Of a stretch of DNA of 64,000 bases, positions 34,693-44,320 are shown piece by piece. This DNA comes from Bosea sp. NBC_00550 (lineage in GTDB: Bacteria; Pseudomonadota; Alphaproteobacteria; Rhizobiales; Beijerinckiaceae), in the NCBI RefSeq assembly GCF_026020075.1, contig NZ_CP102772.1:5605501-5669500 (forward strand), read 5' to 3'. Position numbers and translations under genes: made by a program. Below the pieces are notes generated by a model. It did not search any database. It saw only the letters and a list, made by a program, of their open reading frames with translations, and had not been told where the DNA came from. Each line of letters starts with the position of its first letter. Position 1 is the first letter of the stretch.

Positions 34693-35592
34693 CTACCCCT
34701 CGAAAAGCGCCCGCTGCCGGGCAAGCTCGCCGCTGCAGAAATCCATGAAGGCGCGCACGCGCGGGACGTGGCGGATGTCGGGATGGGTCAGCACCCACAG
34801 GCCCGTCGCGAAATCGGCGTTCGGCGGTGAAAGTCGCGTAAGTTTCGGCCGCTGGTCGGCGATGAAGCAGGGGACCGGGCCGATGCCGAGGCCATGCTCG
34901 ACCGCTTCCGCAATGCCGAGCACGGCCGAGCTCTTCAGCGCGATCCGCTCCGGCGCGACATGTTCGCGCACGAAGCGGGCGGCCTTTACATGCGAGAGCT
35001 GGTCGCCGAGAGCGACCCAGTCGCGCTGGTAGAGCAGGGTCGGGTCGGCTTTTTCCTCGGCCGTCACGCCATCCTCGCTGCGGCCATAGATCGCCCAGGC
35101 GATGGTGGCGATGCGCCGGCCGACCAGCGTCTCGCCCGGGGTGTCGCTCGCTCGGATGGCGATGTCCGCGTCGCGCTTCGACAGGTTGAGCGCCTGGTTG
35201 CCGACGACGACATCGAGCCGGATCAGCGGATGCGCCCGGCGAAAGGCGGCGAAGATCGGCAGCAGCACGTTCTGATAGAGCGTGTCGGTGGTGGTGATGC
35301 GCAGTTCGCCCGAAGGGGCGACGTCCCGCCCGGCGAGGCGGCGGGCGAAGGCGGTGACGTCCTCGTCCATGCGGATCGCCAGCGCCGCCATCTCGGCGCC
35401 GGCGACGGTCGCGACATAGCCGGTCTTGCGCCGCTCGAAGAGCGGCATGCCGACGATCTCCTCGATCTGTCCGAGGCGCCGGAACACCGTGGAATGGTTG
35501 ACCGACAGCGCTCCGGCCGCCCCGGTCAGCCCGTCATGATCGGCGATCGCCTTGACCAGCCGGAAATCGTCCCAGGCGAGCTTGGCATTCAT
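34693..35592 (-). CDS. LysR family transcriptional regulator
   Basis: A 299-residue LysR-type regulator. The winged-helix domain occupies residues 1-65 (WDDFRLVKAIADHDGLTGAA, then NHSTVFRRLGQIEEIVGMPLFER), followed by the substrate-binding domain starting near SGELRITTTD. The recognition helix with STVFRRL is unlike the common STVSRAI form and marks the subgroup with a different wing. It ends 144 bases before the DJ-1/PfpI gene on the same strand and may control it, but LysR genes usually act on a divergent neighbour and none is next to it here. Confidence 0.9.
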   Translation of the reverse strand: MNAKLAWDDFRLVKAIADHDGLTGAAGALSVNHSTVFRRLGQIEEIVGMPLFERRKTGYVATVAGAEMAALAIRMDEDVTAFARRLAGRDVAPSGELRITTTDTLYQNVLLPIFAAFRRAHPLIRLDVVVGNQALNLSKRDADIAIRASDTPGETLVGRRIATIAWAIYGRSEDGVTAEEKADPTLLYQRDWVALGDQLSHVKAARFVREHVAPERIALKSSAVLGIAEAVEHGLGIGPVPCFIADQRPKLTRLSPPNADFATGLWVLTHPDIRHVPRVRAFMDFCSGELARQRALFEG

Positions 35593-35677
35593 TGTTGTTG
35601 CTTCCTCCAGCGCCCACGCAAGCCGAAATCTTGCATCGATGCAAGCTGGAGGAATTCAAATCCGAGAGAGCGGAGTG

Positions 35678-36655
35678 CTAGCGCGGTGCCGCCGCGCGCC
35701 GCAGCCGGTCGTTGATGGCCTCGCCAAGTCCGTGCTCGGGGATGCGCGCGACGGCGATCGTCCGGGGGCCCATCTCGTCGAGCCGGCGCATATAGCCGAA
35801 GAGATTGCTGGCGGCCTCGCGCAGGTCGCCGGCCGGGCTGAGGTTGAGCGAGGCCGGGACATCCGGCCCCGGCCCGAAGCCGAGCCAGGCCTCGCCGTCT
35901 TCAGGTGCATCGGCATCGAGCCGGACCCGCGCCGCCGGCGCATAATGGGAGCTGAGCATTCCCGCCGCGATCGGCGCATTCCCGGCTTCACCCGCCAGCA
36001 CCAGCGGGCGCCCGATCAGATGCTCGATGGCCGCGCGCGGCACGCCGCCCGGCCTCAGCAGCCGCGGCGCACCGTCAAGGCAAGCGACGATGGTCGATTC
36101 CACGCCGACCTCGGTCGCGCCGGCATCGATGATGGCGTCGATCCGTCCGTCGAGATCGGCGAGGACATGCTGGGCGCTGGTGGCGCTGATCCGGCCGGAG
36201 CGATTGGCTGAGGGTGCGGCGATCGGCCGGCCGGCCGCTTCGAGAACGGCATGCGCCACGGGATGGGCCGGCACGCGCAGCGCGACGGAGGGCAGGCCCG
36301 CCCGCGCCAGTTCGCTCACCGTGCAACCGGATGATGCGGGCACGACCAGCGTCAGCGGCCCAGGCCAGAAGGCTTGCGCCAGCGCCAACGCATTGGCGTC
36401 GAACAGTCCCTGCCGGCGCGCGCTGGCGAGATCGGGCAGATGCGAGATCAGCGGGTTGAAGCTCGGCCGCTCCTTGGCGGCATAGATGCCGGCGACGGCC
36501 GTGCCGGAGGTCGCATCGGCCGCGAGCCCGTATACGGTCTCGGTCGGCATCGCGACGAGCCCACCATCGCGCAACAGCGCCGCCGCCTCCGCGATGCCGG
36601 CGGCGTCGGCTGAGAGGAGCTTGGTCGGGCGGGGGGCGGGCAGGGCTTGGCTCAA
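35678..36655 (-). CDS. L-threonylcarbamoyladenylate synthase, Sua5/YrdC type
   Basis: Makes threonylcarbamoyl-AMP from threonine, bicarbonate and ATP for the universal t6A37 modification of tRNA. The 325-residue protein is the long Sua5 form: the YrdC domain (about 1-210) with MPTETVYGLAADA, AAKERPSFNPLISH, APSANRSGRISATSAQHV and GVESTIVAC, followed by the C-terminal Sua5 domain with SSHYAP. Function is clear; the tsaC versus sua5 name is a matter of convention. Confidence 0.93.
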   Translation of the reverse strand: MSQALPAPRPTKLLSADAAGIAEAAALLRDGGLVAMPTETVYGLAADATSGTAVAGIYAAKERPSFNPLISHLPDLASARRQGLFDANALALAQAFWPGPLTLVVPASSGCTVSELARAGLPSVALRVPAHPVAHAVLEAAGRPIAAPSANRSGRISATSAQHVLADLDGRIDAIIDAGATEVGVESTIVACLDGAPRLLRPGGVPRAAIEHLIGRPLVLAGEAGNAPIAAGMLSSHYAPAARVRLDADAPEDGEAWLGFGPGPDVPASLNLSPAGDLREAASNLFGYMRRLDEMGPRTIAVARIPEHGLGEAINDRLRRAAAPR

Positions 36656-36829
36656 GGCGAGATTGACCGGGTATCGTTTACATATAAACTAACTGGCGGG
36701 CACGACACGGAACGAAGGTCGCGCTTGGCCAGCGTGGCATAGGCGATAGTTCCTCGCTACCATCGCGGCAACGGCAAAAGCGGGCTGCGGCGTCCTTCAG
36801 TGTCAGCGCCGGCCTCAGGGAGACGACCT

Positions 36830-38605
36830 ATGAGCTATCGCGCCCCGGTTTCCGACATGCTCGCCACCATGCGCCATGTCGCAGGCCTCGACCGGCTGAT
36901 CGGCGACGGGCTGACCCCGGAGCTGGAGGGCGGCGTCACCGAGGCCGTGCTGGATGAAGCCGCGAAATTCGCCGCCGACGTCATCGCGCCGCTGAACCGG
37001 GTCGGGGACGCCTATGGCTCGAAGCTTAAGGACGGCGCGGTCACCACCCCGCCAGGCTGGAAGGAAGCCTACAAGGCCTGGGCCGACGCCGGCTGGAACG
37101 CGCTGCCGGGGCCGGAGGCCTATGGCGGGCAGGGCCTGCCGACCCTGCTGCAATCGGCCTGCATCGAGATGTGGAACTCGGCCGCCTTCGCCTTCGCGCT
37201 CGGCCCGCTGCTGACAGTTGGCGCCATCGAGGCGATTTATGCCCATGGCTCGGATCATCTCAAGGAGACCTATCTCGCCAAGCTCGTCTCGGGCGAGTGG
37301 ATGGGCACGATGAACCTGACCGAGCCGCAGGCGGGCTCGGACCTCAATGCGCTCCGCAGCAAGGCCGAGCGCCAACCGGACGGCACCTACCGCATCACCG
37401 GCCAGAAGATCTTCATCACCTATGGCGAGCACAACCTGACGGACAACATCGTCCATCTCGTCCTGGCGCGCCTGCCTGATGCCCCTCCCGGCACGCGCGG
37501 CATCTCGCTCTTCCTCGTGCCCAAATATCTGGTCAATGCCGATGGCTCGCTGGGCGCGCATAACGACCTGCGCTGCTCCGGCATCGAGCATAAGCTCGGC
37601 ATCCACGCCTCGCCGACCTGCTCCATGGCTTTCGGCGACAAGGACGGCGCGATCGGCTGGCTGATCGGCGAGGAAAATCGCGGCCTCGCCTGCATGTTCA
37701 CGATGATGAACAACGCCCGGCTCAATGTCGCGCTGCAGGGGGTTGCCATCGCCGAGCGCGCCTATCAGCAGGCGCTTGCCTTCGCCCATGATCGCAAGCA
37801 GGGTGCGGCGCTCGACGCGCCGAAGGGCGCGCCGATGAGCTCGATCATCGTCCATCCCGACGTTCGCCGCATGCTGATGGACATGCGCGCCAAGACGCAG
37901 GGCGCGCGGGCGATCTCCTATCTGGTGGCGGAGGCGCTCGACCGCTCGCATCGCGAGACGGACGAAGCCGGGCGCAAGGTGGCCGCCGAGCGCGCCGCGA
38001 TCCTCACCCCCGTCGCCAAGGCCTATGCCACCGATATCGGCATCGACGTCGCCTCGACCGGCGTGCAGGTCCATGGCGGCATGGGCTTCGTCGAGGAGAC
38101 CGGCGCTGCCCAGCATCTGCGCGACGCCCGCATCGCCGCGATCTATGAGGGCACCAACGGCATCCAGGCGATCGACCTCGTCACCCGCAAGCTGCAGCTT
38201 TCGGGCGGGGACGCGGTCCACGCGCTGATCACCGAGATGCGCTCTGTCGTCAGTGAGGTCGAGCGCGCCAACACGCCGGGCTTCGGCCATACGGCCGCCC
38301 GCCTCGGCGCAGCCGTCGATGCCCTGGAGAGCGCCACCGAATGGATGCTGGGCGCGATCGGCACGAAGCCGGCGGACGCGCTGGCCGGCGCGACGCCCTA
38401 CCTCAAGCTCTTCGCGCTGGCGCAGGGCGGCACGGGACTGGCGAAGAAGGCGCTCGCGACCCGCTCCGAGGCGGACGGCACCGGCGATCTCGCCACGGCC
38501 CGCTTCTATGCCGAATGCATCGCGACCGAGGCGCCGGCGCTCGAACTCGCGGTGACGGAAGGCGCGGGCGCCATCGCCGACGCGGCTGCGGTCTTCGCGG
38601 CGTGA
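36830..38605 (+). CDS. Acyl-CoA dehydrogenase, long DmdC-like type
   Basis: A 591-residue FAD-dependent acyl-CoA dehydrogenase with an added C-terminal domain, the size and layout of 3-methylmercaptopropionyl-CoA dehydrogenase (DmdC) and related enzymes. FAD-binding stretches are [17 protein letters not shown] and [11 protein letters not shown]. The base Glu of this subfamily is in [20 protein letters not shown]. The start at 36830 follows GGGAGACGACCT. No other dmd genes are here, and the substrate may be another short or medium acyl-CoA. Confidence 0.9.
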   Translation: MSYRAPVSDMLATMRHVAGLDRLIGDGLTPELEGGVTEAVLDEAAKFAADVIAPLNRVGDAYGSKLKDGAVTTPPGWKEAYKAWADAGWNALPGPEAYGGQGLPTLLQSACIEMWNSAAFAFALGPLLTVGAIEAIYAHGSDHLKETYLAKLVSGEWMGTMNLTEPQAGSDLNALRSKAERQPDGTYRITGQKIFITYGEHNLTDNIVHLVLARLPDAPPGTRGISLFLVPKYLVNADGSLGAHNDLRCSGIEHKLGIHASPTCSMAFGDKDGAIGWLIGEENRGLACMFTMMNNARLNVALQGVAIAERAYQQALAFAHDRKQGAALDAPKGAPMSSIIVHPDVRRMLMDMRAKTQGARAISYLVAEALDRSHRETDEAGRKVAAERAAILTPVAKAYATDIGIDVASTGVQVHGGMGFVEETGAAQHLRDARIAAIYEGTNGIQAIDLVTRKLQLSGGDAVHALITEMRSVVSEVERANTPGFGHTAARLGAAVDALESATEWMLGAIGTKPADALAGATPYLKLFALAQGGTGLAKKALATRSEADGTGDLATARFYAECIATEAPALELAVTEGAGAIADAAAVFAA

Positions 38606-38622
38606 GCGCTGCGGCGTCCGGT

Positions 38623-39417
38623 TCAGGCGGCCGCGCCCTTGCGGGCGCGGATATGCAGGAAAAGCGGCGCGATCAGCGTATCGGCCAGATAGGGCCTGGC
38701 TTCCGCGGTCCGCGCATCGACGCTCGGCTCGGCCATGTGCTCGATCGTGAGGCCGGCGGCGACGATCATCGCGACCCATTCGCTCAGCGTGCGGTGGAAG
38801 CGAGGGACGCGGAAGGGCTCGACGCCCGCCTTCTCGTGCTCGGGCGCCGCGCCGAAGCGCCAGACCTCGATCGCTCCGGCGGGATCGCTGAAATACTCGG
38901 TGATGAGCAGCCCGGTCACGTTGCCCTGCGCATCGCGCAGGACCTTGCGGTTCGGCGGCGCGAAGCAGGGATGCAGGATCGAGAACTGCAGAAAACCGCC
39001 GGGCCTCAGCACGCGCGCGGCCTCGGCGATGCCGAGATCCTGCCGATGCATGTCCATCAGCGACATGAAGGCGGTGGCGAAGTCGAAGCTGTCGTTGGCG
39101 AAGGGCAGGGCGGTGCCGTCGCTCTCCAGATAGGTGATGCCCAGCGGCGCCTGCGTTTCGGCCTCGCGGGCATGGCGGATGAAGGTCGGCGCGATGTCGA
39201 TCGCCGTCATCCGCGCCCCGCGCTCGGCGAGCTTGCGCGTATTGCCACCTTCGCCGCAGCCGATGTCGAGGCCGTTCAACCCGGCGATATCAGGCAGGTT
39301 CGCCAGGAAGACCGGGGTGTTCTGCAGATCGCGATAAAGGTCGTAGCCGGCGCGGGCATGCCGCGTCCAGGTTTCGGCATTGGCCTCCCAGCACGCCGCT
39401 ACATGCGTTCTGTCCAT
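38623..39417 (-). CDS. Class I SAM-dependent methyltransferase
   Basis: A 264-residue methyltransferase. Motif I is GLDIGCGEGGNTRKLAERG, the Asp after strand 2 is in TAIDIAP, and motif II/III follow as SFDFATAFMSLMDM and VLRPGGFLQFSILHPCF. It is of the ubiquinone/menaquinone methyltransferase-like fold (Methyltransf_11), but the substrate is not clear. It converges with the acyl-CoA dehydrogenase gene. Confidence 0.85.
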   Translation of the reverse strand: MDRTHVAACWEANAETWTRHARAGYDLYRDLQNTPVFLANLPDIAGLNGLDIGCGEGGNTRKLAERGARMTAIDIAPTFIRHAREAETQAPLGITYLESDGTALPFANDSFDFATAFMSLMDMHRQDLGIAEAARVLRPGGFLQFSILHPCFAPPNRKVLRDAQGNVTGLLITEYFSDPAGAIEVWRFGAAPEHEKAGVEPFRVPRFHRTLSEWVAMIVAAGLTIEHMAEPSVDARTAEARPYLADTLIAPLFLHIRARKGAAA

Positions 39418-39498
39418 GATGCTGCTCCGCTGCGAGGGGAGCGGGGCTATAGAGCAGAGGGCGGAGCGTGGCTAGCTCGTTTTTGTTCAATCCGCGCA

Positions 39499-39645
39499 GT
39501 CATTCCGGGGCGCCGCGAAGCGGTGAGCCCGGAACCCAGAACCGACGCCTTGTATAAGGAAGCGTGCGGAGACGGATCGTTTCCTTGTCCAAGCACATCG
39601 GTTCTGGGTTCCGGGCTCTTCGCTTGCGCGAAGCCCCGGAATGAC
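39499..39645. repeat. Cloverleaf palindromic repeat, copy 2 (best preserved)
   Basis: The outer stem is GTCATTCCGGGGC (39499-39511) with its complement at 39633-39645. The left side hairpin is CGCCGC-GAA-GCGGTG (39511-39525, one G-T pair), and the right side hairpin is CTTCGC-TTGC-GCGAAG (39618-39633). The central stem is 39526-39545 with 39598-39617, 20 bp perfect. It lies between divergent genes. Confidence 0.88.
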
Positions 39646-39701
39646 GATAGCGCCTATAAAATCGCGCAGTCCGGATCGGCAGCCTGGCGGAGCCTGGAGC
39701 C

Positions 39702-40583
39702 ATGACCGCCGTTTCTCCCCCGCTCGCCGGCCGCATCTGCCTCGTTGCGGGCGCATCGCGTGGACTTGGGCGGGGCATCGCGCGGGCGCTGGGCGAAGCG
39801 GGCGCGACGGTCATCGTGACCGGGCGCTCCAGCGAGGCCGGTCCGCATACCGACCAGCGGCCGGAGACCTTCGAGGACGCCGCGCGCGAGGTCGAGGCGG
39901 CCGGCGGCAAGGGCCATCCCTATCGCTGCGACCACACCAGCGAGCGGGAGGTCGACGGGCTCGTCGCCTGGGCGCTGCGCCGTTTCGGCAGGCTCGACTG
40001 CGTCGTCGATGCGGTCTGGGGCGGTAACGAGGGCTATGACGGCGAGCGTTATCCCGATGGCTCGGCCTTCGGCACGCCCTTCTGGCGCCGCCCCGCCGCA
40101 CGGCTGGGCGAGAGCTTCGAGAGCGGCGTCTATGCGCAGCTCCTGCTGGCACGGGCTGTGGCGCCGGCCATGGCGCAGATGCGCTCCGGTCTCATCGTCA
40201 CCGTGAGCTTCGATACCGAGACCGGCTATCTCGGCGACGTCTTCTACGATCTCGCCAAGGCGGCGATGAATCGGTTGAGCTTCGCGATGGCGCAGGAACT
40301 CAGGCCGTTCGGAGTGACCGCGCTCGGGCTCTCGCCCGGCCATGTCCTGACCGAGCGCGTCCGCGACGCGGGTCTCGCAGCCGAGACGACCGAGACGCCG
40401 CTCTATGCCGGCCGTGCCGTCGCGGCGCTGGTGGCAGATCCCGAATTGGCGCGCCATGCGGGCCGAGTCCCCCATGTCGCCGATCTCGCGCGCGAATACG
40501 GCTTCACCGACCGGGATGGCTCGCAGCCGGGCCGCTACGTCATTACGAACGAACAGGGAGGCGGCGATGTCGCTCAAGGGTAA
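39702..40583 (+). CDS. Short-chain dehydrogenase/reductase, DHRS1-like
   Basis: A 293-residue SDR. The cofactor site is VAGASRGLGRGIA and the active site YDLAKAAMNRL has the Tyr and Lys of YxxxK. The usual NNAG after strand 4 is replaced by DAVWGGNEG, like the NNAYGG found in the DHRS1-type group. The Ser expected before the Tyr is in VTVSFDTE. The start follows GGAGCC, seven bases upstream. It overlaps the next SDR gene by 17 bases, so the two form an operon. The substrate is unknown. Confidence 0.85.
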   Translation: MTAVSPPLAGRICLVAGASRGLGRGIARALGEAGATVIVTGRSSEAGPHTDQRPETFEDAAREVEAAGGKGHPYRCDHTSEREVDGLVAWALRRFGRLDCVVDAVWGGNEGYDGERYPDGSAFGTPFWRRPAARLGESFESGVYAQLLLARAVAPAMAQMRSGLIVTVSFDTETGYLGDVFYDLAKAAMNRLSFAMAQELRPFGVTALGLSPGHVLTERVRDAGLAAETTETPLYAGRAVAALVADPELARHAGRVPHVADLAREYGFTDRDGSQPGRYVITNEQGGGDVAQG

Positions 40584-41427
40584 GACGCTCTTCATCACCG
40601 GTGGATCGCGCGGCATCGGGCTCGCCATCGCCATCAAGGCGGCGCGCGACGGGGCGAACGTCACGATCGCCGCCAAGACCGCCGAGCCGCATCCGAAACT
40701 GCAGGGCACGATCTATACCGCTGCCGCCGAGATCGAGGCGGCCGGCGGCAAGTGCCTGCCGCTGATGGTCGACGTCCGCGACGAGCAGAGCGTCGCGGAG
40801 GCGATCGCCAGGACCGCCGAGACCTTCGGCGGCATCGACATTGTCGTGAACAACGCCAGCGCGATCTCGCTGACCAACACGCAGATGACCGACATGAAGC
40901 GCTTCGATCTGATGCAGCAGATCAATACGCGCGGCACCTTCATGGTCTCGAAATACGCCATTCCCCAGCTGGAGAAGGCCGAGAATCCGCATATCCTGAT
41001 GCTCTCGCCGCCGCTCGACATGAAGACGCACTGGTTCGCGCCGCACCTGGCCTATTCCATCGCCAAATACGGCATGAGCCTGTGCGTGCTCGGCCTCGCC
41101 GGCGAGCTCGCCTCGAAGGGCATCGCCGTCAACGCGCTCTGGCCGCGCACGACGATTGCCACCGCCGCCGTCCAGAACCTGCTCGGCGGCGACAAGATGG
41201 TGCAGGCGAGCCGGACGCCTGAGATCCTCGCCGACGCCGCACACATGATCTTCTCGAAGCCTTCGCGGGAGTTTTCCGGCAACTTCCTGATCGATGACAG
41301 CTTCATGGCCGGCGAGGGCGTCACCGACTTCACGCCCTATCGCGTCGATCCCTCGGTGCCGCTCATGCCGGACTTCTTCGTGCCGGCCGACAGCAAGCCG
41401 CCGCAGGGCGTCAAGGGCGGGGTCTGA
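40567..41427 (+). CDS. Short-chain dehydrogenase/reductase, HSDL2-like
   Basis: A 286-residue SDR of the hydroxysteroid-dehydrogenase-like-2 group. Features are KTLFITGGSRGIGLAIA, VNNASAISLT, and active-site LAYSIAKYGMS (Tyr and Lys); the C-terminus PLMPDFFVP is typical of the group. Start 40567 follows GGGAGGCGGC. It begins inside the 3' end of the preceding SDR gene. The relatives are fatty-acid or steroid-linked peroxisomal proteins, but the substrate here is unknown. Confidence 0.87.
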   Translation: MSLKGKTLFITGGSRGIGLAIAIKAARDGANVTIAAKTAEPHPKLQGTIYTAAAEIEAAGGKCLPLMVDVRDEQSVAEAIARTAETFGGIDIVVNNASAISLTNTQMTDMKRFDLMQQINTRGTFMVSKYAIPQLEKAENPHILMLSPPLDMKTHWFAPHLAYSIAKYGMSLCVLGLAGELASKGIAVNALWPRTTIATAAVQNLLGGDKMVQASRTPEILADAAHMIFSKPSREFSGNFLIDDSFMAGEGVTDFTPYRVDPSVPLMPDFFVPADSKPPQGVKGGV

Positions 41428-41506
41428 GGCGTCGCCGGTTTGACATCGCCCTCGGATCAGCGTTCCTGCCGGTCTCCATCCTGACCGTGCAGCGAGATTC
41501 GTGCCC

Positions 41507-42496
41507 ATGCTGATGATCCACGGCATCTGCCCCGATTCGCGCAACAAGCTTCGCCATGCCGAGCTCGGGCTCGATGAGGCCTTTCCGGCCGAGGCGGTCT
41601 GGATCGACCTGCTCAACCCGACGCCCGAGGAGGACCGGCGGGTCGAGCAGCATCTCGGCATCTCCATACCGACACGCGAGGAGATGCACGATCTCGAGCC
41701 TTCCGAGATCATCTATACCGAGAACGGCGCGCGCTACATGACGGCGCGCGTCATCTGCCAGTCCGAGACGATCGTCCCCAAACTGGCTGATGTCACCTTC
41801 ATCCTGACCGAGAAGGCGCTGGTGACGGTGCGCTATGACGAACCCGGCGCCTTCAACATCTTCCTCAACCGCGCCACCAAGCCCGGCGGCTGCGGCCCGC
41901 AGCCGGAAGCGGTGCTCGACGGGCTGATCGAGGCGATCGTCGACCGCGCCGCAGAAGTGCTGCGCGGGGTCGGCGACAAGGTCGACATGGCGTCGCGGCG
42001 AATCTTCGCCGGCCGCGGCCAGGATGTCGAACGGGGCGGCGTCTATCAGGTGGTGATCCAGCATATCGGCCAGCACGAGCACATCATCTCGAATGTCCGG
42101 GAGAGCATGATGTCGGTCGAGCGCGTGCTGCTGTTCCTGTCCGCCAACTACACCCGGCCGAAGAAGGCGCAGACCGGCTTCTCGGCCGAATGGCGCTCGG
42201 CCGTGCGCGACGTGCAGGCCATCGAGGAGCACGCCACCTTCCTCTCCAACAAACTGCAGTTCATGCTGGACGCCACGCTCGGCCTCGTCTCGATCGAGCA
42301 GAACAAGATCATCAAGCTGTTCTCGGTCGTCTCCGTGGCGCTGATGCCGCCGACCCTGATCGCCTCGATCTACGGCATGAACTTCAAGACGATGCCGGAG
42401 TTGGAGTGGCAATGGGGATACCCCCTGGCGATCGGGCTGATGATCCTGTTCGCCGTGCTGCCCTATCTGCTCTTTCGCTGGAAGAAATGGCTCTGA
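41507..42496 (+). CDS. corA: CorA family divalent cation transporter
   Basis: A 329-residue transporter of magnesium and related cations. A large cytoplasmic domain is followed by two terminal membrane helices; the first ends with the YGMNF signature and the second ends with a positively charged tail (FRWKKWL). ATG 41507 is used; GTG 41501, six bases upstream, is an equal alternative. It is one of two CorA genes flanking a broken SLC13-like permease gene; the other is on the opposite strand. Confidence 0.93.
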   Translation: MLMIHGICPDSRNKLRHAELGLDEAFPAEAVWIDLLNPTPEEDRRVEQHLGISIPTREEMHDLEPSEIIYTENGARYMTARVICQSETIVPKLADVTFILTEKALVTVRYDEPGAFNIFLNRATKPGGCGPQPEAVLDGLIEAIVDRAAEVLRGVGDKVDMASRRIFAGRGQDVERGGVYQVVIQHIGQHEHIISNVRESMMSVERVLLFLSANYTRPKKAQTGFSAEWRSAVRDVQAIEEHATFLSNKLQFMLDATLGLVSIEQNKIIKLFSVVSVALMPPTLIASIYGMNFKTMPELEWQWGYPLAIGLMILFAVLPYLLFRWKKWL

Positions 42497-42529
42497 AGCC
42501 AGGCTTGCGGCGGCTGCCCTGACGACCGG

Positions 42530-44291
42530 ATGACCCAGCCTCAGATTCTCTCCGTTCTCCTCGTCGCCGGCATGATGGCGGCCTTCCTGTGGGGCCGCCT
42601 GCGCTACGACATCGTCGCGATGCTGGCGCTGCTGCTCGGCGTCGCGCTCGGATTGGTCCCGACCGCGGACGCCTTCAAGGGCTTTTCGGACGACATCGTC
42701 ATCATCGTCGGCAGCGCGCTGGTGCTGAGCGCCGCCGTGGCGCGCTCCCGCATCATTGAGCGGCTGTTCGCCAGGCTCGGCTCGCGCCTGAGCTCGACAC
42801 AGCTGCAGGTGCCGCTGCTCGTCTTCATGGTCGCCATCATGTCGGCGATCATCAAGAACATCGGCGCGCTCGCGATGATGCTGCCGATCGCTTATCAGCT
42901 CGCACGCAAGGACGGGAAATCGCCTTCGGTCTTCCTGATGCCGATGGCCTTCGGCTCGCTGCTCGGCGGCATCGTCACGCTGGTCGGCACCTCGCCGAAC
43001 GTCATCGTCGCGCGTGTGCGGCAGGAGCTTGGCGGCGAGCCCTTCCGGATGTTCGATTTCGCTCCCGTCGGCATCGTCGTGGCGCTGGCGGGCTGCATCT
43101 TCCTCAGTGTCGGCTACCGTTTGCTGCCGCGCGACCGGCGCGGCGCGGTCTCGCTCGATCAGGCGATCGACATCAAGGATTATCTCACCGAGGCGAAGCT
43201 CCGCCGGCAGGACGGTCGCCGACCTCAAGGCCATCGCCGGCAGTGGCGCCGAGATCGTCTCGATCCTGCGCAACGAGCGGCGCGTGCAGGCGCCGCTGCC
43301 GGATGCGGGCCTGCGGGCCGGCGACATCCTGCTGCTGCGCGGCGACGCCGCCGTGCTGGAGCGCGTCGTCGCGGAAGGCGGGCTCGATCTCATCGGCAAG
43401 GACCGCCCGACGCAGAAGGGCGACGCGCTGGACCCCGACCGCATCGCCGAGGCGATCGTCGGGCCGGATTCGGTGCTCATTGGTCAGTCGGCCGGCGACA
43501 TGGCGCTGCACAGCCGTTTCGGCGTCAACATGCTGGCGATCAGCCGTTCCGGCGAGCGCTTCAGCCAGCGGCTGCGCGACATCAGGCTGCGAGCCGGCGA
43601 CATCGTCGTCATCCAGGGCGACGAGAAGCTCCTGCCGGAGAAGCTCTCGGAACTGGCGCTACTGCCGCTTGCCGACCGGCTCGTGCCGCTGGGCTCGACA
43701 CGCCGCGTGGTGCTGACCGTGACGATCGTGCTGGCGGCCATCATAGCTCTCGCCGCCGGCTTGGCACCGGTGCCGCTCGTCTTCTTCGCGGCGGCTGTCC
43801 TGCTGATCGCCTGCCGATGCGTGCCGCTGCGCGAGGCTTATCAGAGCATCGACGCGCCGATCCTGCTCATGCTGGCGGCGCTGATCCCGGTCAGCGACAC
43901 CTTGCGCAGCACGGGCACCACCGATCTCTTCGCCTCCTGGCTCGCCACGATCGGCGGCGGGTTGCCCGGCTGGGCCTCGGTCGCGCTGATCCTGGTGGCG
44001 GCGATGGCGGTGACGCCCTTCCTCAACAACGCCGCGACGGTGCTGGTCATGGCGCCGATCGGCGCCGGCTTCGCCAAAAATCTCGGCTACAATCCCGATG
44101 CCTTCCTGATGGCGGTGGCCATCGGCGCCGCCTGCGACTTCCTCACGCCGATCGGCCACCAGTGCAACACGCTGGTGATGGGGCCGGGCGGCTATCGCTT
44201 CGGCGACTATGCCCGTCTCGGCGCCCCGCTTTCGCTCATCGTCATCCTGCTGGCCGTGCCGATGATCCTGCTGGTCTGGCCCCTGCGCTGA
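42530..44291 (+). pseudogene. SLC13-type permease with TrkA-C domains, disrupted by one frameshift
   Basis: An ArsB/SLC13-superfamily anion permease of about 585 residues. The first part (LLLGVALGLVPTADAF, MSAIIKNIGALAMMLP, LVGTSPNVIVARVRQE) is in the frame of ATG 42530 up to about 43195. The rest continues in the +1 frame from about 43200 (AGRTVADLKAIAG, RAGDILLLRGD, MALHSRFGVNMLAISRSGERF, then FLNNAATVLVMAPIG, CDFLTPIGHQCNTLVMGPGGY) to TGA at 44289-44291. The join near 43192-43202 needs one extra or two missing bases. Both halves read well, so the damage is recent or is a sequencing error. Substrate is unknown (sulfate, citrate or other anions are usual). Confidence 0.85.
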
Positions 44292-44320
44292 CGGGTAACG
44301 CCCTCGGAAATCGCCGCTCG

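Noticed and set aside
32822..38605. A dimethylsulfoniopropionate breakdown cluster (AcuI-like reductase and DmdC-like dehydrogenase)
   Set aside because: The two genes are 3 kb apart with unrelated regulator, DJ-1 and tRNA-modification genes between, and no DMSP lyase, DmdB or AcuH-like gene is present.
41411..43480. 689-codon minus-strand frame across corA and the SLC13-like permease
   Set aside because: Shadow of real plus-strand coding sequence. Its presence over the frameshift does not rescue either frame of the permease.
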